A stretch of DNA of 64,000 nucleotides from Microcystis wesenbergii NRERC-220 (GTDB lineage Bacteria > Cyanobacteriota > Cyanobacteriia > Cyanobacteriales > Microcystaceae): the NCBI RefSeq assembly GCF_032027425.1, contig NZ_JAVSJA010000001.1, positions 310,001 through 374,000 of the forward strand, written 5' to 3'. Below, piece after piece: positions 8,195 through 18,083 of this stretch (the stretch's first letter is position 1; each line of letters starts with the position of its first letter). Under the pieces are notes generated by a model. It was not told where the DNA came from. It saw nothing but the letters and a program-made list of their open reading frames with translations, and ran no database searches. The position numbers and the translations under genes are program-made.

Positions 8195-10327
8195 ATGGAT
8201 TTTTTACTGGAAGTCGGTACAGAAGAACTACCCGCAGATTTTGTCGATAGCGCGATCGCACAATTGCAGGAAAGAGTTAGCAAGAGTTTAGAGACGGAAT
8301 CTCTGGACGCGACTGCTATTCAAGTTTACGCAACCCCGCGCCGTTTGGCCGTGTTAATCACAGGATTACCGAGGGAGCAAGAGGCTCGCAGCGAGGAGAT
8401 AAAAGGACCGCCAGTTAGTGCCGCCTACAAAAATGGTCAAATTACCCCCGCTGGTGAGGGTTTTGCTCGAAAACAGGGAGTTAGCACCGCTGCTTTCTCC
8501 ATTCGTGCCACAGACAAAGGAGAATTTGTCTATATTGAAAAAACGATTCCAGGTCGTCAAACAGCCGAGATTTTAACTGAATTAATTCCCCAATGGATTA
8601 CCCGTTTGGAAGGAAGACGTTTTATGCGTTGGGGAGATGGAGATTTAAGATTTCCCCGGCCAATTCGTTGGTTATTAACTTTAGTGGATGGGGAAGTTTT
8701 GCCCCTAGAATTAATTAATGGCTCTACCACTTTAACCAGCGATCGCTTAACTTTTGGTCATCGCATTCTACACCCGCAATCCTTAGCCATTAGTCATCCC
8801 CAAGCATATTTAACCAGTTTGCGATCGATTTTTGTGGAAGCGGATCCGCAAGTGCGTCAACAGATAATTACTGATCAGATTACCACCCTAGCCAAAAAGC
8901 TGGAGGGAGTGGCAGAAATTCCCGCAGATTTATTAGCAGAAGTGACTAACTTAGTCGAATATCCCACGGCAATTGTCGGCAAGTTTGACGATGAATTTCT
9001 GGAATTACCCCCAGAAGTAATTATTACCGTGATGGTGACACATCAGCGTTATTTCCCAGTGAAAACTCCCCAGGGTTTGTCACCCTATTTTATTACTATT
9101 TCCAATGGCGATCCCCAGAAATCTGAGATTATTTCCGCGGGAAATGAAAGGGTTATCCGCGCACGGTTAGCCGATGCCAGATTTTTCTATACTGCCGATT
9201 GTGATGAACCCTTAGATAGTTTCCTTCCCCAACTGGAAACCGTCACTTTCCAAGAAGAATTGGGAACCATGCGCGATAAAGTCGATCGAATTATGGAAAT
9301 TGCCCAGATGATTGTCGAACAGTTAAATCTCGATGAACAAAGTCGCAGTGATATAGAGTCCACTGCCATGCTTTGTAAAGCGGATTTAGTTACCCAAATG
9401 GTCTATGAATTTCCCGAATTACAGGGAGTAATGGCCGAAAAATATGCTTTAATTAGTGGTGAATCGGCCGTAGTTGCCCGGGGCATTTTTGAACATTATC
9501 TGCCTCGCAATGCTGGGGATATACTCCCGGAAACAATAACCGGTCAAGTGGTGGGAATTGCCGATCGATTGGATACTTTAGTCGGTATTTTTGGACTGGG
9601 AATGCTGCCCACTGGTTCCTCAGATCCGTTCGCTCTCCGTCGGGCTGCCAATGCAATAATTAGTATTATCTGGTCAGCCAATTTTAATATCAATCTTTTG
9701 GCATTAATTGAGCAAATAGCTAAGGATTTTGTCACCAGTCATCACGATAAAGCTAACCCGGCCAATCTGATTAAAGATTTCTTTTTACAACGTCTGCAAA
9801 CTCTCTTAATTGATGATTTGAGGATAGATTATGATCTCGTTAATGCAGTTTTAGGGGAAAACGATCCGGAGTATAAGTCTCGCGCTTTAGAAAATTTATT
9901 AGATACCCGTGAACGCGCCCGCTTTTTATGCCAAATTCGTCAGGATGGTCAGTTAGCCAACATCTATGAAACCGTCAATCGCTCCACCCGTTTAGCACAA
10001 AAAGGAGATTTAGATACAACTACCCTAGAAGCCAAGGCAATCATCGATACGGAGTTATTTGAACAATCCTCCGAACAGGCATTTTATGACGCTTTAATTG
10101 CCCTAATTCCCGAAACTATCAGCGCAAGAGAGCAAAGGGATTATCAGCGTCTTGTCACTGCTTTAACGGCAATTTCTCCCGTGGTGGCTGACTTTTTTGA
10201 TGGCGAAAATAGTGTGTTAGTTATGGCAGAAAAAGAATCTGTCCGTCGCAATCGTTTAAATCTTTTGGGTTTACTGCGAAATCACGCCCGAGTCCTAGCA
10301 GATTTTGGGGCAATTGTCAAAGGATAA
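8195..10327 (+). CDS. glyS: glycyl-tRNA synthetase beta subunit
   Basis: This is the beta subunit of the tetrameric (alpha2beta2) bacterial glycyl-tRNA synthetase. The 710-residue length and the start [18 protein letters not shown] are typical of the family. Other family stretches include [28 protein letters not shown] and the HD-like region around [19 protein letters not shown]. The beta subunit recognises tRNA while the alpha subunit (GlyQ, not in this window) holds the active site. A run of TATCAGT-type repeats follows directly after the stop. Confidence 0.96.
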   Translation: MDFLLEVGTEELPADFVDSAIAQLQERVSKSLETESLDATAIQVYATPRRLAVLITGLPREQEARSEEIKGPPVSAAYKNGQITPAGEGFARKQGVSTAAFSIRATDKGEFVYIEKTIPGRQTAEILTELIPQWITRLEGRRFMRWGDGDLRFPRPIRWLLTLVDGEVLPLELINGSTTLTSDRLTFGHRILHPQSLAISHPQAYLTSLRSIFVEADPQVRQQIITDQITTLAKKLEGVAEIPADLLAEVTNLVEYPTAIVGKFDDEFLELPPEVIITVMVTHQRYFPVKTPQGLSPYFITISNGDPQKSEIISAGNERVIRARLADARFFYTADCDEPLDSFLPQLETVTFQEELGTMRDKVDRIMEIAQMIVEQLNLDEQSRSDIESTAMLCKADLVTQMVYEFPELQGVMAEKYALISGESAVVARGIFEHYLPRNAGDILPETITGQVVGIADRLDTLVGIFGLGMLPTGSSDPFALRRAANAIISIIWSANFNINLLALIEQIAKDFVTSHHDKANPANLIKDFFLQRLQTLLIDDLRIDYDLVNAVLGENDPEYKSRALENLLDTRERARFLCQIRQDGQLANIYETVNRSTRLAQKGDLDTTTLEAKAIIDTELFEQSSEQAFYDALIALIPETISAREQRDYQRLVTALTAISPVVADFFDGENSVLVMAEKESVRRNRLNLLGLLRNHARVLADFGAIVKG

Positions 10328-10622
10328 TTCAGTTATCAGTTATCAGTTATCAGTTATCAGTTATCAGATTTGAGTTTTCAGTTCACTGATTACTGTTCAC
10401 TGAAAACACTTCCTAATTCATAATTCATAATTCCCCACTGGGCTCTCTTATTCTTTGTGTGATAAGTTTAACTTATATAGTAGTGATCGATCTCTGTGTC
10501 CTTTGTGTCTCTGTGATTCCTTCCACTCACTCGCCCGCAAGACTGTATCTTAGAATACATTTTACCCACCAAACCTGGGAGAGCCCCCACTGATTACTGA
10601 TTACTGCTCACTGATAACTGAA
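10328..10622. repeat. intergenic stretch of short TATCAGT-type tandem repeats
   Basis: Directly after glyS the 7-base unit cagttat is repeated about four times (10329-10365). Related inverted phrases follow (ttactgttcactgaaaa, and gattactgctcactgataac near 10590-10620). The same degenerate family recurs before cpcS (47838-47868), at 57096-57120, at 62392-62412 and at 63545-63575. No gene is seen. Confidence 0.65.
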
Positions 10623-11012
10623 ATGGCCGATTCTGAACTACAGCAACAAGTCCAAAGATTACATCGACTGACGGTATGGGGTCGTTGGTTGTTTGTGTTG
10701 GGTTGTTGGTTAGGGATTGGTTCGGCTAGTTTATGGGTTTTACGCGATGATATAGCCTTAATGCGGCAGTATTTTACTTGGACAGCCGTAAGATACGCTT
10801 TAGCTTTCAATTACTGGCCTTCTATCGGTCTAGCCTTTTGTGTTGCCATTACAGGAGCAGTATTAGTCTGGCAAAGTCGCAACATTATTTTAGGACTTTC
10901 CCCCAGAGAAAAACTGCGCTTAGAGCAACGGGTGCAGAAAATTCGGGACAAAGGGCCGCATCATCCCCTCTGGCGCTGGATCTTAAAAAGCAGGGAAAAA
11001 GACTTACAATGA
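10623..11012 (+). CDS. small conserved-looking membrane protein, function unknown
   Basis: The 129-residue product has two predicted membrane helices: about residues 22-40 (WLFVLGCWLGIGSASLWVL) and about 62-80 (WPSIGLAFCVAITGAVLVWQ). The N-terminus is polar with a short coiled-coil-like start (ELQQQVQRLHRL). The tail is basic with SPREKLRLEQRVQKIRDKG. I do not recognise a named family. It lies 83 bases upstream of chlI on the same strand and may share a transcript with it. A functional link to chlorophyll synthesis is only a guess. Confidence 0.7.
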   Translation: MADSELQQQVQRLHRLTVWGRWLFVLGCWLGIGSASLWVLRDDIALMRQYFTWTAVRYALAFNYWPSIGLAFCVAITGAVLVWQSRNIILGLSPREKLRLEQRVQKIRDKGPHHPLWRWILKSREKDLQ

Positions 11013-11095
11013 TAAAGCTTTGCTGAAAGCTGACGGCTAGAACCCCCACTAGATATAATTCTTTACGCAACAACTCTTGACTTTTGAATCCACTT

Positions 11096-12169
11096 ATGAC
11101 CGTGACTCCCCAAGCTCCTCCGAAAACTCGCCGCGTGGTTTTTCCCTTCACCGCTATTGTCGGCCAGGAAGAAATGAAATTATCCCTAATGCTCAACGTC
11201 ATCGACCCCAAAATTGGCGGGGTGATGATTATGGGGGATCGAGGTACGGGAAAATCGACCACAATTAGGGCTTTAGCCGACCTTTTACCGGAGATTGACG
11301 TAGTTGCTAACGATCCCTTTAATTCTGACCCCAATGATCCCGATTTAATGAGCGATGAGGTGCGGCAAAAGGTGGACGAGGCCATCCCGTTGACCATTGC
11401 CAAGAAAAAAGTCACTATGGTAGATCTGCCCCTCGGTGCGACGGAGGATCGGGTCTGTGGCACGATTGACATCGAAAAGGCCCTGTCAGAAGGGGTAAAA
11501 GCTTTTGAACCCGGTTTGCTGGCCAAAGCTAACCGCGGCATTCTCTATGTGGATGAAGTCAATTTACTTGACGATCACCTCGTCGATGTGCTATTGGATT
11601 CGGCCGCTAGTGGTTGGAATACGGTGGAACGGGAAGGAATTTCCATCCGTCACCCGGCCCGGTTTGTTTTGGTGGGATCGGGCAACCCAGAAGAGGGAGA
11701 ATTGCGCCCACAACTGCTCGATCGCTTTGGAATGCACGCCGAGATTCACACCGTCAAAGAACCCCCTCTACGGGTCAAAATCGTGGAACAGCGTGCGGAA
11801 TTTGATGGCAATCCCCTCTCGTTTTTAGAGAAATACAACTTAGAACAGGAAGAACTGCAAAGAAAGCTAGTGGAGGCCCAAAATCTTTTGCCTTCTGTGG
11901 AGCTTGATTATGATCTGCGGGTGAAAATTTCCGAGGTTTGTTCCGAGTTGGACGTGGATGGATTGCGCGGCGATATCGTTACCAATCGCGCCGCTAAAGC
12001 TCTGGCCGCTTTGGAAGGACGGACAACTGTGACGGTAGATGATATCCGTCGGGTAATTGTTCTCTGTTTACGTCACCGTTTGCGGAAAGATCCCTTAGAA
12101 TCGATCGATTCTGGTTATAAAGTCTTGAAAGCTTTTAATCGCGTCTTTGGATTAGAAGAAAATTCCTAA
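11096..12169 (+). CDS. chlI: magnesium chelatase ATPase subunit I
   Basis: ChlI is the AAA+ motor of magnesium chelatase, which inserts Mg into protoporphyrin IX at the start of the chlorophyll branch. Motifs are the Walker [10 protein letters not shown], the Walker [14 protein letters not shown], the sensor-1 region [16 protein letters not shown], and the ChlI-typical [16 protein letters not shown] 11096 gives 357 residues; a frame extension to TTG 11084 is not needed. ChlD and ChlH are not in the window. A clear intrinsic terminator follows. Confidence 0.97.
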   Translation: MTVTPQAPPKTRRVVFPFTAIVGQEEMKLSLMLNVIDPKIGGVMIMGDRGTGKSTTIRALADLLPEIDVVANDPFNSDPNDPDLMSDEVRQKVDEAIPLTIAKKKVTMVDLPLGATEDRVCGTIDIEKALSEGVKAFEPGLLAKANRGILYVDEVNLLDDHLVDVLLDSAASGWNTVEREGISIRHPARFVLVGSGNPEEGELRPQLLDRFGMHAEIHTVKEPPLRVKIVEQRAEFDGNPLSFLEKYNLEQEELQRKLVEAQNLLPSVELDYDLRVKISEVCSELDVDGLRGDIVTNRAAKALAALEGRTTVTVDDIRRVIVLCLRHRLRKDPLESIDSGYKVLKAFNRVFGLEENS

Positions 12170-12179
12170 ATCTAATTTA

Positions 12180-12204
12180 CCCTCTCCCCGAAGAGAGGGT
12201 TTTT
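12180..12204 (+). terminator. intrinsic terminator after chlI
   Basis: CCCTCTC (12180-12186) pairs perfectly with GAGAGGG (12193-12199) around a 6-base loop, followed by five T. It is placed 11 bases after the chlI stop and separates chlI from the defence-like module that follows. Confidence 0.88.
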
Positions 12205-12293
12205 GACTGGATTTAGAGATGAAGACCAAAAAGGGCTAGATGTGGCCAAATAAGCTAGAATTCTATCGACTGCTGTTATCCTCTGGGGGAATG

Positions 12294-13664
12294 TCGATGT
12301 GGGTTGAAAGTATAACACTCGAAAACATTAAATGCTTCCAGAATCAAGAGATTAAATTTATTCGTAATCCCAATAATCAACGTCATTGGCGCGCTAAACC
12401 TTACCATTGGATCACTTTATTAGGAGAAAATGGAGTAGGAAAAAGCAGGATTCTACAGGCTTTAGCTTTGCTGCTCGCAGGACCAGAAGCAGCCAAAGAA
12501 TTATTACCACGTCCGACCGGTTGGATATGTAATCCTAAAACACCGGGTAAATTAACCGCAGTGCTTCATCAGGAAGATGGGGATGCGGGAAAATTTGGTA
12601 CGGATAAAACTCGAAAAACTTTTGCTTATTCCTATTTTGTTACAGGCAAGGAAAGGTTAGAGTTAGGAGGCAGTAAGGACAAACAAACCTATACAGAACC
12701 AGCATTAATCGAAGAAAATACTAAAATTTTAAGTTGGTTGCGAGCCAATGCTTTTGCCTCCGATAATCATGGTTGGTTTGCCGTCGGTTATGGAGCTTTC
12801 CGTCGTTTGACACGAGTGAGTCAAGTGATCATTCCTAGTCTTGAACCTCCGAAACGCTCTAGCAACTTTTTCAGCCAATTTAATGAGGATACATCTTTAA
12901 GTTCTTTTGAGAGATGGATGGTGTATTTAGATTATCGAATAGCCAAAAATCCTGAAGATATTCAAGCCAAACAAATGAAAAAAATCGGCGAAGAAGCAAT
13001 TACTAAACTGTTACCCGGTAATGTAGAAATTGCTGAAGTAACTGCCGATGGCTTGATTCAGTTTCTAGTTAACGGTCAAAAAGTTCCAACCATTAGTTTA
13101 TCCGATGGTTTTCGGAGTATGATTGCTTTAGCCGGGGATTTAATTTGGCGATTATTACAATCCTTCCCCAATCTAGATAACCCCACAGAGGCTTCTGGAG
13201 TCGTCTTAATCGATGAGTTAGATATTCATTTACATCCTTCTTGGCAAAGGGAAATTGCTGGATGGTTACAGGAAGTTTTTCCCAAGCTTCAATTCTTTGT
13301 CGCTACTCATAGTCCTTTAATCGCTGCCGGTGCAGGGCCAAATTCTTTAACCCTACGAATCGATCTGGTAGCGGGTGAATCAGAGATTGTAGAAATTCCT
13401 TATAAAGAATTAGCGGCTAATGTTGATCGTACTTTAACAAGTTCTGCTTTTGGTTTGAAATCAACCTTTCCCACTGAGACAGAAAATAAAATTAAGCGTT
13501 ACCACCAACTAAATCGTAAAAATAAAAATCTGGCAGCAGAAGAAAAGGAAGAATATGAACAACTGTCATTATTTGTTGGAGAAGTTAAACCCTTTAGCGA
13601 AATTATTCAACCTAATAGTTTAGAATCCCGAATTGATGCCTTACTAGAGGAGCGTTTATCTTGA
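12294..13664 (+). CDS. ptuA: AAA ATPase of a Septu-type defence module (PtuA-like)
   Basis: This OLD/RecF-like ATPase has an N-terminal VESITLENIKCFQNQEIKF strand-helix start, Walker A GENGVGKSRILQAL, Walker B VVLIDELDIHLHPSWQ, and the H-loop ATHSPLIAAGAG. The layout is that of SMC-like AAA_21/AAA_15 ATPases. Its stop overlaps the start of an HNH nuclease gene by four bases. This pairing is the known composition of Septu (PtuA plus PtuB), in which the ATPase is thought to sense invasion and license the nuclease. The start is chosen at ATG 12294, shortly after a G-rich stretch; the frame is open to ATG 12240. About 456 residues. The symbol rests on motif and context, not on a search. Confidence 0.75.
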   Translation, partial: SMWVESITLENIKCFQNQEIKFIRNPNNQRHWRAKPYHWITLLGENGVGKSRILQALALLLAGPEAAKELLPRPTGWICNPKTPGKLTAVLHQEDGDAGKFGTDKTRKTFAYSYFVTGKERLELGGSKDKQTYTEPALIEENTKILSWLRANAFASDNHGWFAVGYGAFRRLTRVSQVIIPSLEPPKRSSNFFSQFNEDTSLSSFERWMVYLDYRIAKNPEDIQAKQMKKIGEEAITKLLPGNVEIAEVTADGLIQFLVNGQKVPTISLSDGFRSMIALAGDLIWRLLQSFPNLDNPTEASGVVLIDELDIHLHPSWQREIAGWLQEVFPKLQFFVATHSPLIAAGAGPNSLTLRIDLVAGESEIVEIPYKELAANVDRTLTSSAFGLKSTFPTETENKIKRYHQLNRKNKNLAAEEKEEYEQLSLFVGEVKPFSEIIQPNSLESRIDALLEERLS

Positions 13665-14350
13665 TTCCTGTCACCAGAATATCAGAGCCACCCGTATTAG
13701 CTAAAAATGCCGCTCGTTGGCTAGAGGCTTTAGAATCAATAAAATCAAACAACAAGGCAACTAAAGCTCAAATTAACCAAGCACAAAATAAATACAGTCA
13801 TCCGCAAGTTAAAGACGCATTAGTTAAAATGTTTAATGGGAAATGCGCTTACTGTGAAAGTAAGATTACAGTGGTAACTTACGGAGCGATCGAACATTTT
13901 TATCCAAAAAGCCAGTATCCTGATCTGACTTTTACTTGGGAGAATTTACTGCTTTCTTGTGATAAATGTAATGATGCCAATCACAAAGGCACAAATTTTC
14001 CTCTCGATGATATCACAGGAAATCCTCTGTTAATAGACCCCACGGATGGAGTAACCGATCCGAATACACATCTTGAATTTGTTTGGGATGAAATGGCAAA
14101 ATTGGCCAGTGTTTATGGTCGGGATCGGCGTGGTCAAATTGTTGAAGATTTGTTCGATCTCAATGGTATGCGTGGACGAAAAGAATTAATTAACTATCGT
14201 AGTCAATATATTAAAAGGTTGTTAGCATTATTACGTTTCGCAAAACAAGGAGACTCGGAGGCTTTATCTTTACTGCAAGAAGCTTGTCAACCGGGAGCGG
14301 AATATTATGCTTTTGCTAGTATTTATATACTGCCTCATTTGCCTCCCTAA
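13661..14350 (+). CDS. ptuB: HNH nuclease of a Septu-type defence module (PtuB-like)
   Basis: The 229-residue protein carries an HNH domain with two zinc knuckles: CAYCESKIT then IEHFYPKSQYPDLTF then ENLLLSCDKCNDANHKG. This matches the HNH family found with retrons and Septu (TIGR02646-like). The N-terminus (ISEPPVLAKNAARWLEAL) is typical of that family. Translation appears to start at TTG 13661, which overlaps the ATPase stop (TTGA), so the two are translationally coupled. The likely role is cleavage of nucleic acid, controlled by the ATPase. No reverse transcriptase or ncRNA signature is seen nearby, which argues against a retron. Confidence 0.78.
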   Translation: MIPVTRISEPPVLAKNAARWLEALESIKSNNKATKAQINQAQNKYSHPQVKDALVKMFNGKCAYCESKITVVTYGAIEHFYPKSQYPDLTFTWENLLLSCDKCNDANHKGTNFPLDDITGNPLLIDPTDGVTDPNTHLEFVWDEMAKLASVYGRDRRGQIVEDLFDLNGMRGRKELINYRSQYIKRLLALLRFAKQGDSEALSLLQEACQPGAEYYAFASIYILPHLPP

Positions 14351-14424
14351 AACTAAGGGTAATTATTATCTACGGTCTGAAAAACAAAATTTCTCGCTTA
14401 TTATTCTCACCCTACTTGATATTT

Positions 14425-15516
14425 ATGTCTCGTCCTGTTGTTTATTTTGCCGTTACTAATCATGGTTTTGGCCATGCTGTCCGCAGTGCTTCGGTAGTAG
14501 CTAATATTATTGAACTTAATCCCGAAATTTTGCCGATATTAGTCACCACGGCCCCGCGCTGGTTATTAGATTCCTATATATCCGGAGAATATATTCAAAG
14601 ACCCCGGGGGTTTGATGTGGGAGTAATCCAATCGGATAGTTTAACGATGGATAAATTAGCTACTAAAGAAAAATTAGAACAAATAATTGCTCAATCAAGG
14701 TCAATTATTGCCAGTGAAGTTAATTTTATTAAAACTAATCGTGTCGGTTTAGTTGTGGCCGATTTACCGCCTTTAGCGGCACTAATTGCCAAAAGTGCGG
14801 GGCTTCCTTGTTGGATGATCGGTAACTTTGGCTGGGATTTTATCTATCGTGATTGGGGTGAAGAATTTGCCAGTATTAGTGATTGGATTAGTCGTTGTTA
14901 TAATCAATGCGATCGCTTGTTCAAACTGCCTTTAGCAGAAGCGATGACAGCATTTCCTCTCGTTACCGAGGCAGGTTTAACCGGGGGTACACCCCGCTAC
15001 AGTGAAGAACAATTACGACAGGAATTTAAGCTAAATGCCCCTAAAGAAAAAACTATTTTATTGAGTTTTGGGGGGTTAGGATTAGAAGCAATTCCATATA
15101 ATAACCTCGCCAGTTTTTCCGATTGGCAATTTATCACTTTTGAAAAAAACGCGCCCGAATTGCCGAATTTAGTCCGCTTACAGGATAAACCAGATCGGAG
15201 CTATCGTCCCGTGGATTTTATGCCCCTGTGCGATCAAATTATTTCCAAACCGGGATATAGTACCTTTGCCGAGGCTTTAAAATTAGAGGTGCCGATTGTT
15301 TCCCTAATGCGAGAAGGTTTCGCCGAATCAGCGATTTTATTAGCCGGAATCCAAGATTATAGTGATCATCAAATTATTAGCAGTAAAGAATTTTTTCAAG
15401 GTAATTGGGACTTTTTACGCCAAGCCCCCCAACCGCCCAGATTAAAGGTTAAACCGCCTAAAGATGGTGCAGAATCGATAGCGAGAGCTATCGTAGAATA
15501 CTTTGAGAGGCAATAG
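14425..15516 (+). CDS. GT-B glycosyltransferase-like protein
   Basis: The protein opens with YFAVTNHGFGHAVRSASV, the N-terminal nucleotide-sugar-transferase-like signature also seen in the N-terminal half of arabinokinase-type proteins. A C-terminal donor-site-like segment reads DFMPLCDQIISKPGYSTFAE. Together these suggest a GT-B fold acting on an unknown acceptor. The start is ATG 14425 (MSRPVVYF); the frame is open to TTG 14416. It has 363 residues. It lies 74 bases after ptuB on the same strand but looks like a chromosomal core gene, not part of the defence module. Confidence 0.65.
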   Translation: MSRPVVYFAVTNHGFGHAVRSASVVANIIELNPEILPILVTTAPRWLLDSYISGEYIQRPRGFDVGVIQSDSLTMDKLATKEKLEQIIAQSRSIIASEVNFIKTNRVGLVVADLPPLAALIAKSAGLPCWMIGNFGWDFIYRDWGEEFASISDWISRCYNQCDRLFKLPLAEAMTAFPLVTEAGLTGGTPRYSEEQLRQEFKLNAPKEKTILLSFGGLGLEAIPYNNLASFSDWQFITFEKNAPELPNLVRLQDKPDRSYRPVDFMPLCDQIISKPGYSTFAEALKLEVPIVSLMREGFAESAILLAGIQDYSDHQIISSKEFFQGNWDFLRQAPQPPRLKVKPPKDGAESIARAIVEYFERQ

Positions 15517-15551
15517 TAATGATTAACTTAGCCAATTTAACCTCGGATTAT

Positions 15552-15704
15552 TAAGTAGGTAGGCGTTAAAAATTATCAGACACCCCCCTTATCAAGGGGG
15601 GATTGAGGGGGGATCCCCCCGCCTATCGGCACCCCCCTTATCAAGGGGGGCAGGGGGGATCGAACCTAAAATCCATTTTTAATTTAATTATAACCAGCTA
15701 CTTA
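15552..15704 (+). repeat. hairpin-rich MITE-like repeat, copy A (uninterrupted)
   Basis: The element starts TAAGTAGGTAGG and ends CCAGCTACTTA, so its ends are short imperfect inverted repeats (TAAGTAG). The middle holds two copies of the strong hairpin ccccccttatcaagggggg. The right part reads gatcgaacctaaaatcca. Copies B (36068-37792) and C (41375-44800) are the same element split by insertion sequences. Confidence 0.8.
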
Positions 15705-15969
15705 GCGGTAAATTTAGTTATCGGTCAGCCGTCCCTTGTTTATTTAACAAAGTCCTAGAAACCAGCCAAATTACCGCGCTATTTTTTGACAATCACATTC
15801 GGGATAATCAGGGCAGTATCAGCCTCGAAATCGTCAAAAATACCGAATAACCCCCGGGTAAAGTTGAAGACGAACCTGAGCAGAGAACCGGGGAGACAGA
15901 AACAAGATCGGGCAGAAAGCCGATACTTGTTACAATAGTTTACAAATCACCCTGCCCCGCCACCGAACT
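15705..15969. other. stretch before aarF, possibly holding a gene remnant
   Basis: One frame from the end of the repeat to a stop at 15848-15850 reads FNKVLETSQITALFFDNHIR then a tail ending EIVKNTE. It looks protein-like but has no start of its own, so it may be the 3' end of a gene cut by the repeat. A TACAAT box lies near 15931, about 35 bases before the aarF start, and may be its -10 element. Nothing else is evident. Confidence 0.3.
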
Positions 15970-17961
15970 ATGTCCGAACAGATGATCTCCCCAGAGACGC
16001 AAACCCCAGAACCGATTACTGTTGAAGTGCAGCCCGTCCATATTCCCGAAGAACATCGGGAAGATATTGGCCCCATGGATGACAACGTAGCCGAGAGTTG
16101 GCGCTACAATCCCCAAGTTATTAACGACTATTACCGTCGGCGACCTCTAGAAGTTGTGGGGAGATTAATCGAAATTGCCCTGCCGGTTTTATCTTTTGTC
16201 ATCGGTATCTGGTGGGATAAACTGCGGGGAAAATCGCCGAAAAATGAAATTAGACGGGCCGTACAATTGCGGGAAATGTTGACCAAATTGGGACCAACCT
16301 ATATTAAGATCGGTCAAGCTCTCTCTACCCGGCCTGATTTAGTACCGCCTTTATATTTAGAAGAATTAACCACTCTCCAGGATCAAATTCCCTCTTTTCC
16401 TAATGAAATTGCCTATCGTTTTATCGAAGAAGAATTAGGTTATTCTCCCGAAGAAATTTACGCAGAATTATCCCCCAATCCCATAGCGGCCGCTTCCCTA
16501 GGACAAGTTTACAAAGGTAAATTAAAAACCGGAGAGAAAGTCGCCGTTAAAGTACAGCGTCCCGATTTGATTCGCTGTATAACTTTAGATGTGTATATCA
16601 TGCGTAGTTTGGCGACTTGGGTGAAAGGTAATATTAAAAGACTTCGCTCCGATTTAGTGGCAATTACCGACGAATTAGCCAGTCGCATTTTTGAAGAAAT
16701 TAATTATCTTCACGAAGGACAAAACGCCGAAAAATTCGCTCAACTTTATGGTCATATTGCCGAAATTTACATCCCCAAAATCTACTGGAAATATACCGGG
16801 AGACGGGTTTTAACCATGGAGTGGGTGGACGGCACAAAATTAACTAATATCAAAGAAATTCAGTCCCAGGGTATTGATGCCACCCACTTAGTTAATGTGG
16901 GGGTGCAGTGTTCTTTGCGTCAATTACTTGAACACGGATTTTTCCATGCGGATCCCCATCCGGGTAATTTATTAGCGACTCCCGACGGTAAATTAGCTTA
17001 TCTTGATTTCGGCATGATGAGCAATATTGAACCCTATCAACGCTACGGTTTAATCGAAGCGGTGGTGCATTTAGTCAACCGGGATTTTGAGTCTTTGGCC
17101 AAGGATTACGTTAAGTTAGACTTCCTGTCACCAACTACCAATTTAGAGCCAATTGTTCCCGCTTTTTCGGAAGTTTTCGGTAATGCTTTAGGGGCGAGTG
17201 TGGCAGAATTAAACTTTAAAAGTATCACCGATAAAATGTCGGCGATGATGTATGAGTTTCCCTTTCGAGTCCCTGCCTATTATGCCCTGATTATTCGCTC
17301 GATGGTGACTTTAGAGGGAATAGCGATTGGCATCGATCCTAATTTTAAGGTACTGAGTAAAGCCTATCCTTACATTGCTAAACGTCTGCTCACCGATCCT
17401 TCTACGGAGTTGCGAGATTCCCTGCGGGATTTATTGTTTAAAGACGGTACTTTTCGCTGGAATCGTTTAGAAAATCTCCTGCGAAATGCTAAAGATTCTA
17501 ATGATTTTAACTTCGAGAAAGTCACCGATCAAGCGTTAGATTTTCTCCTTTCAGACAGGGGTATATTTATCCGCGAAAAATTAGTTAATGAGTTAGTAAA
17601 TACTCTCGATAATTTCGGCCGTCGAACTTGGTTTAATCTCACGGTTAATTTCCGGCAACAGGTGGGTTTAGCGGTGCAAGAAACTCCCCCAGAATTATTA
17701 GGTGATGCTAAGAGTTTTGAGCATCTTCGCAACATCTTTAGTATTTTACAGGAAACGAAAGGATTCGATGCCATGGCTATGGTGCCAGTGATGACTAAAC
17801 TAATCGCTAAACCGGAAACCCAACAGATGGGACAAAAAATTGCTGAAGGTTTGCTACAAAAATCCCTAGCGCGTTTAATTCGTTACCTAGTTCTCGAATT
17901 TGATAGACCAAATCATCGGCAAAATGGAGAATTATCGAAAGCTTTACCCGCTGCCGATTAA
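15970..17961 (+). CDS. AarF/UbiB (ABC1) family atypical kinase
   Basis: The 663-residue protein has the family hallmarks: the KxGQ motif in YIKIGQALSTRPDLVPP, the alanine-rich nucleotide loop AAASLGQVYKGKL, the Lys in VAVKVQRPDL, and the catalytic/metal motifs HADPHPGNLL and LAYLDFGMM. Family members support quinone and prenyl-lipid metabolism, and plant homologues act in plastoglobules. The C-terminal part (about residues 480-640) is a cyanobacterial/plastid-type extension. Several such paralogues usually exist per cyanobacterial genome, so a gene symbol is not assigned. Confidence 0.93.
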   Translation: MSEQMISPETQTPEPITVEVQPVHIPEEHREDIGPMDDNVAESWRYNPQVINDYYRRRPLEVVGRLIEIALPVLSFVIGIWWDKLRGKSPKNEIRRAVQLREMLTKLGPTYIKIGQALSTRPDLVPPLYLEELTTLQDQIPSFPNEIAYRFIEEELGYSPEEIYAELSPNPIAAASLGQVYKGKLKTGEKVAVKVQRPDLIRCITLDVYIMRSLATWVKGNIKRLRSDLVAITDELASRIFEEINYLHEGQNAEKFAQLYGHIAEIYIPKIYWKYTGRRVLTMEWVDGTKLTNIKEIQSQGIDATHLVNVGVQCSLRQLLEHGFFHADPHPGNLLATPDGKLAYLDFGMMSNIEPYQRYGLIEAVVHLVNRDFESLAKDYVKLDFLSPTTNLEPIVPAFSEVFGNALGASVAELNFKSITDKMSAMMYEFPFRVPAYYALIIRSMVTLEGIAIGIDPNFKVLSKAYPYIAKRLLTDPSTELRDSLRDLLFKDGTFRWNRLENLLRNAKDSNDFNFEKVTDQALDFLLSDRGIFIREKLVNELVNTLDNFGRRTWFNLTVNFRQQVGLAVQETPPELLGDAKSFEHLRNIFSILQETKGFDAMAMVPVMTKLIAKPETQQMGQKIAEGLLQKSLARLIRYLVLEFDRPNHRQNGELSKALPAAD

Positions 17962-18012
17962 CCTCTGTCAGTTCCACCGACGGCTCAAAATCTGAGCATT
18001 TCCGATAATAAA

Positions 18013-18072
18013 GGCCGTGGAATAAATTTCACGGCTCAGAGAAAAACGTTAAACTTTTTTAAAAGTTTTTTT
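18013..18072. terminator. bidirectional terminator region between aarF and CYP120
   Basis: Two hairpins sit between these convergent genes. GCCGTG (18014-18019) pairs with CACGGC (18030-18035). AAACTTTT (18051-18058) pairs with AAAAGTTT (18061-18068) and is followed by further T residues on the plus strand. The second, A-flanked on one side and T-flanked on the other, could stop transcripts from both directions. Confidence 0.65.
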
Positions 18073-18083
18073 ATCCTAAACGG

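Noticed and set aside
10885-11541. 218-codon minus-strand frame across chlI
   Set aside because: It lies opposite the strongly supported ChlI coding sequence and shows no family motifs; a shadow frame.
12240-12293. Upstream start for the Septu ATPase at ATG 12240
   Set aside because: The extra 18 residues do not resemble the family N-terminus; the start at 12294 gives the usual beginning.
12294-14350. Retron
   Set aside because: The HNH family also occurs with retrons, but there is no reverse transcriptase gene or msr/msd-like region beside it.
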